In this document: in pieces, positions 23,028 to 34,219 of the stretch | Layout: every line of letters starts with the position of its first letter | Position numbering within the stretch: position 1 is the first letter of the stretch | Source: Ascochyta rabiei | Taxonomy: Eukaryota; Ascomycota; Dothideomycetes; Pleosporales; Didymellaceae | Direction: 5' to 3' | NCBI RefSeq assembly: GCF_004011695.2 | Contig: NC_082418.1 | Span: 1,178,001 to 1,242,000 of the forward strand | Length of the DNA stretch: 64,000 nucleotides | The notes under the pieces: model-generated | Seen by the model: only the letters and a program-made list of their open reading frames with translations | What the model was told of the DNA's origin: nothing | Database searches by the model: none | Position numbers and translations under genes: made by a program

Positions 23028-24623
23028 TCAGTTGTCAACTCCGATGTGGACGTTCTTCTCGCTGGCGTCAGGAATGACCTCCTTCTCCTTCTCGTCCTTG
23101 AGGGATGGCAGCTCCTCCATAGCCTCCTTGATGATTGTGAGAGCGCTCTCAATCTCTTCGTCGGTGATGACTAGGGGTGGTGCCAATCGAATGATGTTCT
23201 GGTGAGTGGGTTTTGCCTGTGGGACACGTTAGGTTCCTATGTCCACGATATGCTGGTTTGAACTTACCAGAAGACCCTTGGCCTTGAAGAGCATGCACAA
23301 ATCCCATGCGCTGTGGCCATTGGTCTTGCTTTCGTCGATAACAATGGCGTTCAACAGACCCTTTCCACGGATAGTCGTGATCATTGGGTTGTTGATGTTC
23401 TTCAAGCCCTCGCGGAACTTGTTGCCCATTGTCTGCGCACGCTCGACCATGTTCTCCTCCTGGATGAGCTCCAGAGCACGAATGGCGACGGCCGAACCCA
23501 ATGGGTTGCCTCCGTAGGTCGAGCCGTGCGTGCCAGGCTCAATCGTAAGCATGACTTCGCGCGAACCAAGCACTGCCGACACGGGGTACATGCCACCAGA
23601 GATGGCCTTGCCGAGCAGAACAAGGTCTGGCTTGATTCCACTCCACTCGTGGCAGAGCATCTTGCCTGTCCTTGCGATACCTGTCTGAATCTCGTCGCAG
23701 ATGAGAAGGACGTTGTGCTTGTCGCAGAGCGCTCGGACTTCCTTCAGATAGCTGTCGTCTGGCACGACGATACCTGCCTCACCCTGGATGGGCTCAACAA
23801 GGAATGCAGCTGTGTTCTTGCCGTGCTTCTCGAGAACTTCACGTACGTCGTCCACGTTGTTGTAGCGAATGGCCTTGCCCGTCGAGGGGTTGACGCTTCC
23901 GATGTTCGGTAGGTACGGGCCGTAGTTCTCGCGAGACTCGGGGTCGGTGGACATGGTAATGGCCGCAAACTAGGCGGGGGTTGTCAGCTGTGTCTGCTTG
24001 TGTGTCCTTGTTCGTGCTTACTGTTCGCCCGTGGAAGTTCTCCTCGACAGAAAAGATCAGAGCCTCATTTTGTGGGATTCCCTTGACCTTGTATCCCCAC
24101 TTTCGCGCAATCTTGACGGCGGTCTCAACAGCCTCGGCACCCGTGTTCATGGGCAGAATCATGTCGAAGCCAAAAAGCTTGGTAGCATACTCAGCAAAGC
24201 GTGGGAATACATCGTTGTAGAATGCACGGCTGCTGAGTGTCAACCGCGAAGCCTGCTCAGTCAAAGCCTTGACAAGCTCAGGATGGCAATGGCCCTGGTT
24301 GACAGCGCTGTACGCAGAGAGAAAGTCGAGGTAGTGCTTGTCCTCGGGATCCCATACGCTGCACCCGCTTGCGCGAGCGAACACTGGGTGCTGTCAGTAT
24401 ATGCGATATCGAAGAGAGTGGCGGACGCACCGATTGGGAGTGGGTGGTAGTTGTGAGCAGCATACTTGGCCTCCGTTGCGGTCGCCTCAGAGGACGAGGA
24501 TGCATGGTACTTGGAGGGATCAGGAGTGCCAGAAGGGTGGAACGAGCGGGCAGTGGGCTTCAAAGAAGTGCCGCTGCTCGCAGGCGCAGGCGCAGCCTCA
24601 ACCTGAATTGCGCCAGGTGCCAT
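23028..24623 (-). CDS. Ornithine aminotransferase
   Basis: Class III PLP aminotransferase that converts ornithine and 2-oxoglutarate to glutamate semialdehyde in arginine catabolism (yeast Car2). Four exons: 24623-24431, 24383-24022, 23969-23268 and 23216-23028; introns are 47, 52 and 51 bp. The product is 481 aa. Each join restores a conserved block: HPLPI-VFARASG, ENFHGRT-FAAIT and FKAKGLL-AKPTH. The PLP lysine is Lys306 in [12 protein letters not shown], with CDEIQTG (Asp277) upstream. The sequence is open and complete. It extends about 30 residues beyond the usual N terminus with an Ala/Ser/Pro-rich segment that does not look like a mitochondrial signal, so a cytosolic enzyme is likely. 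Confidence 0.96.
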
Positions 24624-25505
24624 GATGTTTGCTGCGTAATCGGAGGTGGATGTGAACGTGGGGTAGGAGTGGTGGGGGAACTTCGCAGTTGTTGAGCGTT
24701 GTGGTAGAGAAGAGATGCAGGAAAATCAGGAGAGGTCAGGGGCTTTATTTTGAATCACTACTGAATCATGGTGCCGACAACAGCCTACAAGTTCCATTAG
24801 AGTACAACTCTTTGTAGCCATCGTGTATACCTGCGCTTAACGGACAGAGCCAACGGCAAGCCCTCGGTTCAGAGCGGCCGTCTCCATTAGCGCATCTGCC
24901 ATTGGCTCACAGACGTGATCTCGTGGTGTGGGGAGCAAGGTCTCGAACAAGAAGACACACGCGGAAATATACGCAAACGTAAGAGTGTCCAATATCGAGA
25001 AACATCAAGGTTGGAGGGAGGTCGTTGATGGAGGTTGAGTTGACTCGCAATGTCCGGCAAAACTTGTCGTGGAAGGTCGCGCAGACTGTCGCGTGCTGCC
25101 ACCCTGCCAATAGCAACGCGCTTGCGCCATTTTCCCACCTTCAAAGTGCAAGAATAACCTCACAACTTCGATCCCTCCGAGATCAACAACATGCATTTAT
25201 GCGTGCGCGTCATGATCGCGTACATTTTCACTTCGTGGTGTGATGGGGCCGGCCCACCATGCAGTGGCGGACAGGCTGAAGAAGAGACGCAGCAGCAGGA
25301 ATCATAATTGCTGACTTGACAGCCTCCTAAGATCACAGACGTGAGCAAGGCGAAACGAGTAATTGCGGACGTTGATAAGAAACCGCATATTCAATAAGGA
25401 AGAATACAATGAAGGGTGCTGTTGGATGACCACATCCGTCAAGAGACAAAAGAACTATATAACACAAACAACCAAACACGAAGAGACAACGGCAGTGCGA
25501 TGCTT
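24624..25505. other. Intergenic, promoter of ornithine aminotransferase
   Basis: 5' side of the aminotransferase and 3' side of the ArgRS-like gene, both on the minus strand. No gene or repeat stands out. Confidence 0.55.
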
Positions 25506-27467
25506 TTACCCTGCTATAGGTGTGTCTGCCCTTTCTTGTGGCAAATCTGAAATGGGGACAACCCCGAGCAGCTTCATACCGTTCTGCAGCACAATCCTAG
25601 TGGCTTCCAGCAAGGCAGCAAAGCCTGGTAAGATGTCACCGTCATTATCATCCTCTCCAAGACAATCAGACAGCTGCTCAGCAACGGCAGTCAAGTAGGT
25701 AACGATTCCAGCTGGCTCGAGCGAATGAATTGTGGCGTTGACAACCTCAGGATATTGGGCCAGTACGCGCAGGAGATTGGCTTGGTCCTCGTCTGCCAAC
25801 GACTTGAATTGATCTTCCGCTAGATCTGCGCTCATAGTCTGTCCACTCAGCAAAGCGCAGACCTTGGTGCACCAGAATTGCAGATCAGATCCAGTCCCAG
25901 GCTTGAAGGACGCAAGTGCACTTGTGTCGAAAACATGAGCGCTGGTTGCACGCGTCGATAGCTCCTGGAGTAAGAGCGCAGAGATCGCCAAAGTTTTGTC
26001 AGTCTGCTCAGAACTACCCAGAAACGCAGCTTTGTATGCATCAGCATCCGGCAGAGCTTTGATTGCTCGCTCGCACTCGTCGATGACAGCTTGCGGCTTG
26101 TATCCTTTCCCTAGAGTAGCCGCCATCTTGGACACCTCGCTGAATCGGACATGTTGCAATTTGCTGGCGAGGTCTTTCAGGTCTAATGCCTCCAAAATTC
26201 TGAACAATTGCGCGAAGTGGACGCTGTTGTCGCTCGCCACAACATAGACCATCTTGTCGAATGCGTACTTCCTCGAGCGTTCCAAGACAGCAGCGAGATC
26301 TCGCAGGAGGTACGTGCTGCTTCCCGACCGGTCTCGAATGATGGCAGTTCCAGCTTTGGCGCCGAGTTTTTGCATGTGTACAATCCACGCTCCACCGCTC
26401 TCCTCCGAAAAGCCTTTGTTTTTCAACAGCTGTTCGACTTCAACCATGACCTCCGGGGAACCTGTCGACTCGCCTGCGTACTCATCGAACCGAACGCCCA
26501 GTCGCTCATAGAATCCAGTGTAGTTGTCGATATTTGCTTCTCGCACACGCTTCCAAAAGGAAACGATCGCTTCATCACCAGCCTCGAGCTTCTTGAAAGC
26601 TTCGTTGCGTTCTGCAAAGATACCCTGGCTTTCAATCTGGACTTGTGCCTCGCCCTCATCTCTACCTTCTTTGGCTGCATCATCTCTGGCTTTCTTGCTC
26701 GCCGCCTGTTCAGGCTGGAACAGGCTTTCGATCTGGTGGTACACGTCGAGTAGATGACCAACTGGATCCATCGCAAAAGCCTCCTCTGAGCCGAACTTGT
26801 CCCAGCCGACTTTTAGTAGGGCAATTGGTTTGCCCCAGTCGCCAAGGTAGTTGATACGCTTTACTTCCCATCCTAGGGATTCGTACAAGCGGCCGATGAA
26901 TGCTCCGATGATTGTACTACGCAAATGTTTTCCTTGGAACTCACTCGTTATGTTTGGTGACGAGAACTCTACTACGAGCTTTTTGGGTACACCAGTCGAC
27001 AATTGGGAACCGTAGCTGGACTTTCGATCTAGGATATACGGCAGCAGGAGGCGTGCCACAACCTCGAGCTTCAGAAACACGCGCAGATGCACGCCATCAA
27101 GAAAGGGTGGATCGAAGAGTGCATGGTCTTTTGGAAACTGTCCTCGAAATCAGCTAGATGGTCTACAGTGGGTTTTGCCTGTGATTACCTTGTCGACCAG
27201 CTGGGAAGACAACTCGGCGGGCTTCTGCCCGGGACAAAGCTTAGGAACAGTCACAGACAGGTCGCCGTTGAAGATGTTATTGGGCCAGTGGATAGACTTG
27301 TATGCAGCCTGGACGTCGCAGTCCACGAGACCAGCCAGCAGCTCGGCAAGCGTTGAACGGCACAAGTCGAGTGGATTGCTCAAGGCGGTAGCTTCGGCAA
27401 CCTCCGAGGTAGGAATCGATAGGCTCTCCAACAGTTGCATCAGCCCAGCCTGATCGAGCGTCGACAT
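25506..27467 (-). CDS. Arginyl-tRNA synthetase-like protein, divergent
   Basis: Exons 27467-27189 and 27137-25506 with a 51-bp intron; 636 aa. The overall ArgRS order is present: an N-terminal alpha domain, the catalytic Rossmann fold (VVEFSSPNITSEFQGKHLR, NYLGDWGKPIALL), ASDNSVHFAQLFRILEALD and a C-terminal DALR-type anticodon-binding domain (LLRVLAQYPEVV ... TRIVLQNGMKLLG). The signature sites are altered: where ArgRS normally has HAGH the sequence is QGKH, and the usual MSTRKG-type loop reads KMAATLGKGYK. This suggests a divergent paralogue, possibly a Pezizomycotina-wide one, rather than the main cytosolic enzyme. The frame is open up to an ATG at 27551, adding 28 mostly basic/aromatic residues. 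Activity is uncertain. Confidence 0.85.
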
Positions 27468-28256
27468 TGCGACAACACGGCTGTACCAGCCTTGGGCAGC
27501 GAAAAGGCGAAAGTGAGGCGTGGAGTTATCAGATGGTGCCCGATGGTACAAACAAAGCGCAGAATTGGGAACGTATCGCAGGGCAAAGAATGCTCAATGT
27601 CTCTAGATTATACGCATTCGAGGTTGCGGAGTAGCCGATATTATGACAGCATATCGGTGTTCAGCCTCGTCTCTATGTGGCTGCCACGCTGTTCAGCAGG
27701 TGCTTCACTCGTGGTCATCCCGGATTGGCCATGAGCTGCATGCTCTCCCATTTGAGTTGCCCACGCATACGCGGGGTCATAATCACGACGCAGAGGCCGA
27801 CTTAAGCTTTTGCGAGAGTAGAATTTGTCCGCTGACATCTTCAAGCCTGATGTCTTACAGAAACACCCGCTATTAGTGCATGAAAGAATGTATACACCCA
27901 CCCCAGATTTACACTGTTGCGATCGAAAATACGGCATAGACAAGCGAGAGGTTCTAACTGGCCAGCTATAACTAGTTGACAGTGAAAATGACAGGTTGGG
28001 TGACAGCATGCAGGACAAGACGTGACAACCACAGAAAGCTAGTCACCTGCTCACCTGTCCGCATTCATATTCTGTGTTGACAAATCAGCGATCCAGATTT
28101 GAGCGGGTGCATACATCTGAGCAGCAGTTATAATGCGCAGGGACGAAGAACACTGAGCTGTATTGGGAAACACTGCAAACACAGAACCGGGATCTGGAAT
28201 CAACTAACGCCTGTAGGCACCAGATTACCGTGACAATAAGCCTCCTTTCACGGTCA
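27468..28256. other. Intergenic region
   Basis: 5' side of the ArgRS-like gene and 3' side of the first membrane-protein paralogue. It marks the left edge of the AT-richer block. No gene seen. Confidence 0.5.
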
Positions 28257-30299
28257 TCACACATCAACCTTGTCGCAACCTTCGTCGTCATCATCCATGT
28301 TTCGGCGACTCTCTCGACGGATATACTCGTACCAGAACTTGTTCGCGTACCCAAGAATACACATCGCCAACGGTAAAGCACATAGTAAAATGGCGCATGT
28401 GATGCCGAACGTCTTGGGGCTGCGGTCAAACGAGAAAATGTCCTTTTCTGCGCCAAAATACTGTAATGCTAAGAAGAAGGGTGTTGTGATGAGGAAAAGC
28501 TGAAGAGGTCAACAACAAGCGGTGGATGCATTCTTGGGCTATACGTACTTGTACGTTGATTCGAGTGGTATGTGTGGTTGCCTCGGTTGCCTCAGTGCTC
28601 TTCCTGTTGAGTTTGTACATGCTGTGGCTCATGCGAACGGTCTTCAAGTTGTATCCTTGGGCTTGGCGACTGAATTCTCGCGTCTCTGAATTTGCAAGGT
28701 TGCTGTCGTGTTCAAGATGAAGAGAGAGCTTCAGAGGTGTTAGAAGTGCCCCCAGTTATGGAGGAGACTCACTTACAAGCCGTTGTGATTCGTTGCAACT
28801 CTTCTTCAGCTGAGACAATTTCTTTTTCAGGTCAGACATCTCCTCAAAAGAATTCTTGAGACTGCTTAGCATGCATATTACACGAGCATCTCGCATATCA
28901 GCAAAGTAGCCTCGGTCACCATCGTGAGCATTGAAGCGGGCCCAAAGTTGATTTGTTTTGGCGAACCTCTCATTTAGCTTCCGTAGGAGCTGCATTGTCT
29001 CGATGGTCCACTCGAACAGCTCTTCCAGCTCGCTGCGATTGCCATTGCCCGTGTCAGCTGAGCGACTGATTCGATGCTTGTCTTTCTACCCTTTCTGTCA
29101 GCTATGATGGTGACTTAAGAGAGTAGCACTTACCCAATCTTGCACACTTTCTTCGATGCTGAACACCAAGAATCTCCATTGTTGCAAGGCCATACGCACA
29201 CGGATCTCGACATTGCGCAACCAATACTTCCGAGGATCCCATTCTGGAGTGTTGGAGTCGACGACGAGACCTTCTTCCGGGCCATTCCCGTCTGCGGCAA
29301 AAAAATCCTCTTCCAGACCACATTCTTCCTCGTACATCGTCGGATCGCCCGGAGTATTTGATAAACCCCATCCCACCCATTTGTTGTGGTCGTGGCCACA
29401 GATGACGATTGAGATAGCTGCATCTTCAATGACGAACCGACAAGGCCCTTCATGACCTTCGGAGCACTCTATGTCAAGAAAGCTCAAGTCGGGCCATCTT
29501 TGCGTTACACTTTTGTCTTTGCAAGCCACATTATCCTTTGCTGTGCCACCACAATGCCGGAGAGTCAAGAATGGAAGATGAAACTCCAGTCGAAAGAAGG
29601 TAAAACCATCCAACTAAACGGCAAAATTAGTGTCTCAAGGTTATTACAAAAGGCTTTGTGCAGAAATCGTACCGGAATAATGACGCGAAGAGATGCTTCG
29701 AAGGCGATATGCTTCCAAATGGTCTCTCGTAGCGCCTGGACTTGGTCACTATGTGCGGTTCGCACGAGAGCCAGAACGTACTCCGGGGTCAGTCGGTGGA
29801 TATAACTGGTGGAATATCAGCTCATGTCAATTATTTGAGGCCATATCTTACATCAAGCGGCGATCTGCATTCTGATCCTTGTTTACTGGGCAGTTAAACC
29901 GCTACCAAAGTAAGTAAAGGTCTTGCGCAAAGGTTAGGAGTCGCACACCTCAACATCCAGGGATTCGCGAAGGGCCTGTGGAGTGAGCCATGGCGAATAT
30001 ATGCGCTTCAACTGAGAGTGATGATCCCGGTCGTCAAGCTTCGCTCGAGCCTGGTCCTGGTTCAAGGTTGCGCCTGGCTTCGTGGCCTTGAAGAAACGCC
30101 GAACGACACGGAGCTCCCATGAAGGTATGGTAGTTTCATACTCTTCAAAGAAAGATTCCACAATCTGTTTCGAATCCTCTGTTGGAATAGCTCGGGATCC
30201 AAAATAGAGCTTGTCTCTATAATCACGATCCTGGGAAAAGAGTTTCCTCCATCGTTTCGAAGCTTGGTTCCTTCGTGGTACTGCTAAACGCTTTTCCAT
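28257..30299 (-). CDS. Two-helix membrane protein, paralogue A (unknown function)
   Basis: Seven exons: 30299-29949, 29871-29852, 29805-29673, 29613-29134, 29085-28777, 28728-28549 and 28499-28257; 571 aa. It was assembled by alignment with paralogue B at 36.2-38.4 kb. The N-terminal half is soluble and contains LRETIWKHIA, LEFHLPFLTLR, DAAISIVICGHDHNKWVGWG and PRKYWLRNVEIRVRMALQQW. A charged helical region with coiled-coil character follows, then two hydrophobic helices separated by AEKDIFSFDRSPKTF. This order matches a large Pezizomycotina family of unknown function, often labelled CorA-like for its two C-terminal helices; transport activity is not shown. Exon 2 is only 20 nt and is the least certain part. 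Transcribed in the same direction as the zinc-finger genes upstream. Confidence 0.78.
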
Positions 30300-32062
30300 C
30301 TCACTCCCTTTGATGTTCCTGTTGGATGGTCTCAGTGTCTTACTGTAGGTATGTCTTGGTTGGTCTGATCGAACTGTCATTGATAAAAAAGTTTTGATGC
30401 CGAGGATTCCGCTATGTGTTGCAACGCCCAATACATGCTTCTGGCGCAGAGTCGTGAGCGTGCGCAAAGTTCTTTTGTCTAAGGTGTACGAAAGGATGGG
30501 TCTTAGATATTGCTTCTTTTGCAAAAAAATCGGTGGCTACTGCGTGTTGATGGCCTTACAGGTGAGCGTCTGCAACCGCTGCGGCTGCGTGAATCTCTGG
30601 CATGAGGAGGCTTATATCCATTGTCGAACTCAGCGCTCCATCTCTCGTCAAGGCTATAAAAGCTCTCTAATGATAACAGGGCTAGTTCCCTCTCGGAAGA
30701 ACAGCACGCCATAGAGTCCTATCAGCGAGCTGGAGTTGAGCGCGAGGCAAATTGGGCTCCTAGACAGCCACGTAACGACCCTTGAATGGAGTTACACGTA
30801 TTCACAATGTCGTATGCGACCTTAATCTCTGGATCTGCACATCATTTCTATGAGGCTGTGTTCTTCGGAGAAGGGCGAGGCTTTGACGACGCTCATGTAG
30901 CCCAGCGGTGTCGGCAGATGTGATGTTTACGATTCGCTACATCAGCGCCCAGGGCTTAAATGTGTTCGAAATGCGTGTAATAGAATGAAAACACGGTCAG
31001 GTGGCACATTTGCCTTCTCTTGCATGCTGTGGGAAATGAGTTCTCGTGCGTCACCCCGCAGAGAAGGACCTCGAGATTCGTAGGTGCCAGCACATCAAAC
31101 ACTCAAAATCAGTCATGCGCTTATGGTGTCCAAGGTATGGAACCGGCCCGCCCCAACTCTGCGCATGGGTTGATTTTGGTCGCGAATCAAAGAAAAGGTC
31201 GTCCCGAGAAGGCTGCGAATGGGGTGCCCGACGATAGAGCACGCGGCGCATCTACCCAATATGTCATCTAACAATCACACTGAACCCAAGAATGAAGACG
31301 ATGTAGGTTGACTTCTGTATGCGACTCACGTTAAACCACATGCTCGGGTCCGTTGGTTAGTGCCCCATGGACAAATAGCTGGGGAAATCCACTTCAGCCT
31401 TAATAAGGTGGAGCCCAACGGCCCGTAGCCACGTTGAGCTATATGCACCAAGTCTGAGATGATTGGACCAGGGTATGATTCGGCCTGCTCACCAGTAGTT
31501 GATAAAAGAGAGGTATTCATTGTAGCAGAATTCAAAAGAGCAAGCCCGGGACATGCTGAGAGACAGTGGAACGAGATTCAGATTTGTGTAGATCACGCAA
31601 TATAGATCACTGCTATTAGTCGCCCAATACGATTGGTCGTGAATTGAACCGGATGTCTTACACGGGAGCTTGACAAAATCAGCTACTGCAATTCATGACC
31701 ACATTAACCTCAAGTCCAATGGCTGCATATTGAAGTACTGGGGAGGCGCAAGGTCTCTTCAAACTTACATGAAAAACGAAATTGGGAGGTATACGCAGTC
31801 ATTTGGCTGTTGTAACTGCGCAGTATGAATAAGCAATCTTCAGCCAACCCCTTGTGCCTCGAAGTTGGCCCACGAACTTTTGGGTAAGACAACTACGAAT
31901 TACATAAGTACAAAAGCTAAGACAATCAGAATAACGTGCGAATGTACAATAGCTCTTGTGAAATATGACGAATGATTCCAAAGTTCGATAGAACAAATCC
32001 AGACGTCCATTGACTGGGGCATGGCGAAGAGGCTCGAGTCGAAAAGAGGAGTGTCGGAAGTC
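30300..32062. other. Intergenic within module copy 1
   Basis: Upstream of paralogue A and downstream of zinc-finger gene 1. A plus-strand frame at 30394-30714 has scattered cysteines but no pattern I recognise. I found no clear similarity to the equivalent gap in copy 2 by eye. Confidence 0.45.
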
Positions 32063-32328
32063 CTAACGCAGCGTGACTTTGGTGATGTGACAGTTGCCAC
32101 AGCGGGCGTACCCGCATGACGGGCATCCAGCGCTTCTATATGGTATAGAAGGGTTGCCACAATAGCACTGCGAGCATGTTAGGTACAGCAAACAGCAATC
32201 GACGAGTAATACTTACGCACTGCCACACATATGTGTGCCTCTTCTTTGCTGCCTGTGGATCGTTTGTAGTGTGAGCGTAGTACACCCAGTTTTACCTCAG
32301 GGCGGGTGACGTACCATTTTTTGCACAT
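32063..32328 (-). CDS. Small Cys-rich zinc-finger protein 1
   Basis: Three tiny exons, 32328-32296, 32252-32217 and 32167-32063, with introns of 43 and 49 bp, encode 57 aa. The core reads HTYVWQC|CYCGNPSIPYR, then CPSCGYARCGNC. Ligand spacing is W-x-C-x2-C-x11-C-x2-C-x4-C-x2-C; the first part resembles the RanBP2-type finger and the last CxxC pair is extra. The second intron falls exactly after the first zinc cysteine, as in the other three copies, which is strong evidence for a real gene family. The first exon (MCKKWYVTRPE) and its GTAAAA donor are less certain. Closest to copy 3. Confidence 0.72.
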
Positions 32329-33875
32329 GATTTTCAGATGCGTCAGATACGAGGGGAAATGTTCGGGAAGGAACGGGAGCGGCGTCCATCACTTTGGGAA
32401 GCCTTTCCAACCCTTTTGATAGGCATGTACGACCTCTGTGCATATCTGAATGGTCACACACACATGCGCGGTGGTAGACTTGGCAAATGAGACTTTGCGA
32501 TGGTATGCAGTGCGTTTGTATTTGCTGCTAGCTCACGCCTGCTGGCAGATGCGCAATGAGGTCAATACTCGTGTCTTTAGACGGCTATGGTCTTGATCTA
32601 AATACTTATATTAGCCAATTTGAATCGGAAACGCGGAAAGTTTTGATAGCTAACCTTCAGGCATCAATTTCAGGTCTCAGTGTGGAGTAGGGTTCGGACT
32701 AAAGGTTTGGATTTACCCCACAACTTTACGTCGTGCCAGGCCACGTCGATCCACTATCGCAGGGATGAGTAAATGAGGACGTCGATTCTGCTCTTTTGAC
32801 TACCGCAATATAGTGTCGAGTGAACATCAACACCAATCTGCTCAATCCAGAGTCTGTCAAGATGCAATTGCTCGAGAACAAGAAATTCATAAGATGGGCC
32901 CGTCACGAATATTCGGGCATTTGTGCGGCGCTCTACTCACTTTAAGTACACCCTTGGCCTGTAGCCAGTGCACAACCACTGAATCTCTCCATAGGGTCGA
33001 GGACCGTCCTTTTGTGAAACGTATTACCAGCATAGCTGTAAACATGATGCTTTGGCTCGCGCAAGCGAAGGCAACACGCGAATACTTCATCACACACTGA
33101 ATTAACGCGTGGCAGAACACCCGCTATTATGTCAGACAAGTGCAACTCGACCAGAAGTCCGTAACTATGCAGGAAATACAGTACTGAAACCTCTCAACAC
33201 GAACATTGCGGCGGCTTCTACATTGTGGTATGCATGGTCTGCTGCAGATATAATCAGCTCGTCATTCTCTTGTGTGGAAAAAAGCGCACACTGCCCACCG
33301 CACTTAAATGACACTCAAATCGTTTCGCCTAAGTCGTAAAAGCTAAGACAAAGAAGAGCAATAGCTGCACTATGAGTATTGGTTACCAACGTTCGTACTG
33401 ATTGCCCATTGGGGCAGTCATTCCAGAGCCAAGGACTGTACGAATCGAGAATGACCAATACCTCAGTTGTCGTAGTTGTCTTAGCAAATAGTCCCGCGGT
33501 ACAAAAACGTACTAGTAAAGAATACACAAATACGTGTAGATGTATCATTTGGGAATGACTGATCACTAAACCGCTAAGAGCCGTGAAGATCGATAGGAAC
33601 AATCAAGTTTGTCAAGGGCCTAAGATGGTGACAGTTCGGGTCACAAGCGCATTGGACCTGGAATCAGAGGCTTTTTAGGGATGTGCAGAAGCGCCTGTGG
33701 TACATCACCACTATTTGCAGCCAATATTTATCACGTAGAATAGATCTGGTGAGTGAAAGATCGTGTTGTAGTCTGACTCAGAGTGTGCCCTACTCGAACC
33801 TGGCAGTTGAGTCAAAGAAAAACCCAAGTCGTTGGTGGGGCAGTAAGCATTCTTAGTGCAGTTGGTTTCCGAAGC
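32329..33875. other. Intergenic within module copy 1
   Basis: Between zinc-finger genes 1 and 2. A minus-strand frame at 33315-33602 has a hydrophobic start but no splice or family support. No gene called. Confidence 0.45.
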
Positions 33876-34219
33876 TCAGGAACCTGATGAGGGATGGGTA
33901 CTAGATCTTTCATAGTGGAAAGCGTCCAGAGGCAGGAGTCCAGAAATCTGTTCTAAAGATTTTGGCACCTTTGTGACGTGGCATTCACCACATCGTCCTT
34001 TACCGCACGATGTACAGCTGTTGCTGCTGTACGGTATAGATGGTACGCCACAAGAACACTGGTATAAAGTCAAGATAGCTCTGGTCTTCAGAAAATTGCC
34101 GCGAAGATATAGTAACTCACACACTGCCAGGTGTACGTGTGCCCTGGCTTCTCACGAACGTGTGAGTAGCCCAATCTTATTTCGAGCTGTGTGGTGTCGA
34201 CGATCCAGGAATTTGGCAT
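33876..34219 (-). CDS. Small Cys-rich zinc-finger protein 2
   Basis: Exons 34219-34121 and 34058-33876, with a 62-bp intron (GTGAGT ... ACCAG), encode 93 aa. The core is HTYTWQC|CSCGVPSIPYS, then CTSCGKGRCGECHVTKV, with the same ligand spacing as copy 1. The N-terminal 33 codons are uninterrupted here, whereas copies 1, 3 and 4 have an intron before the HTY segment. The C terminus runs about 25 residues longer than in the others. Most diverged of the four, but fully open. Confidence 0.75.
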
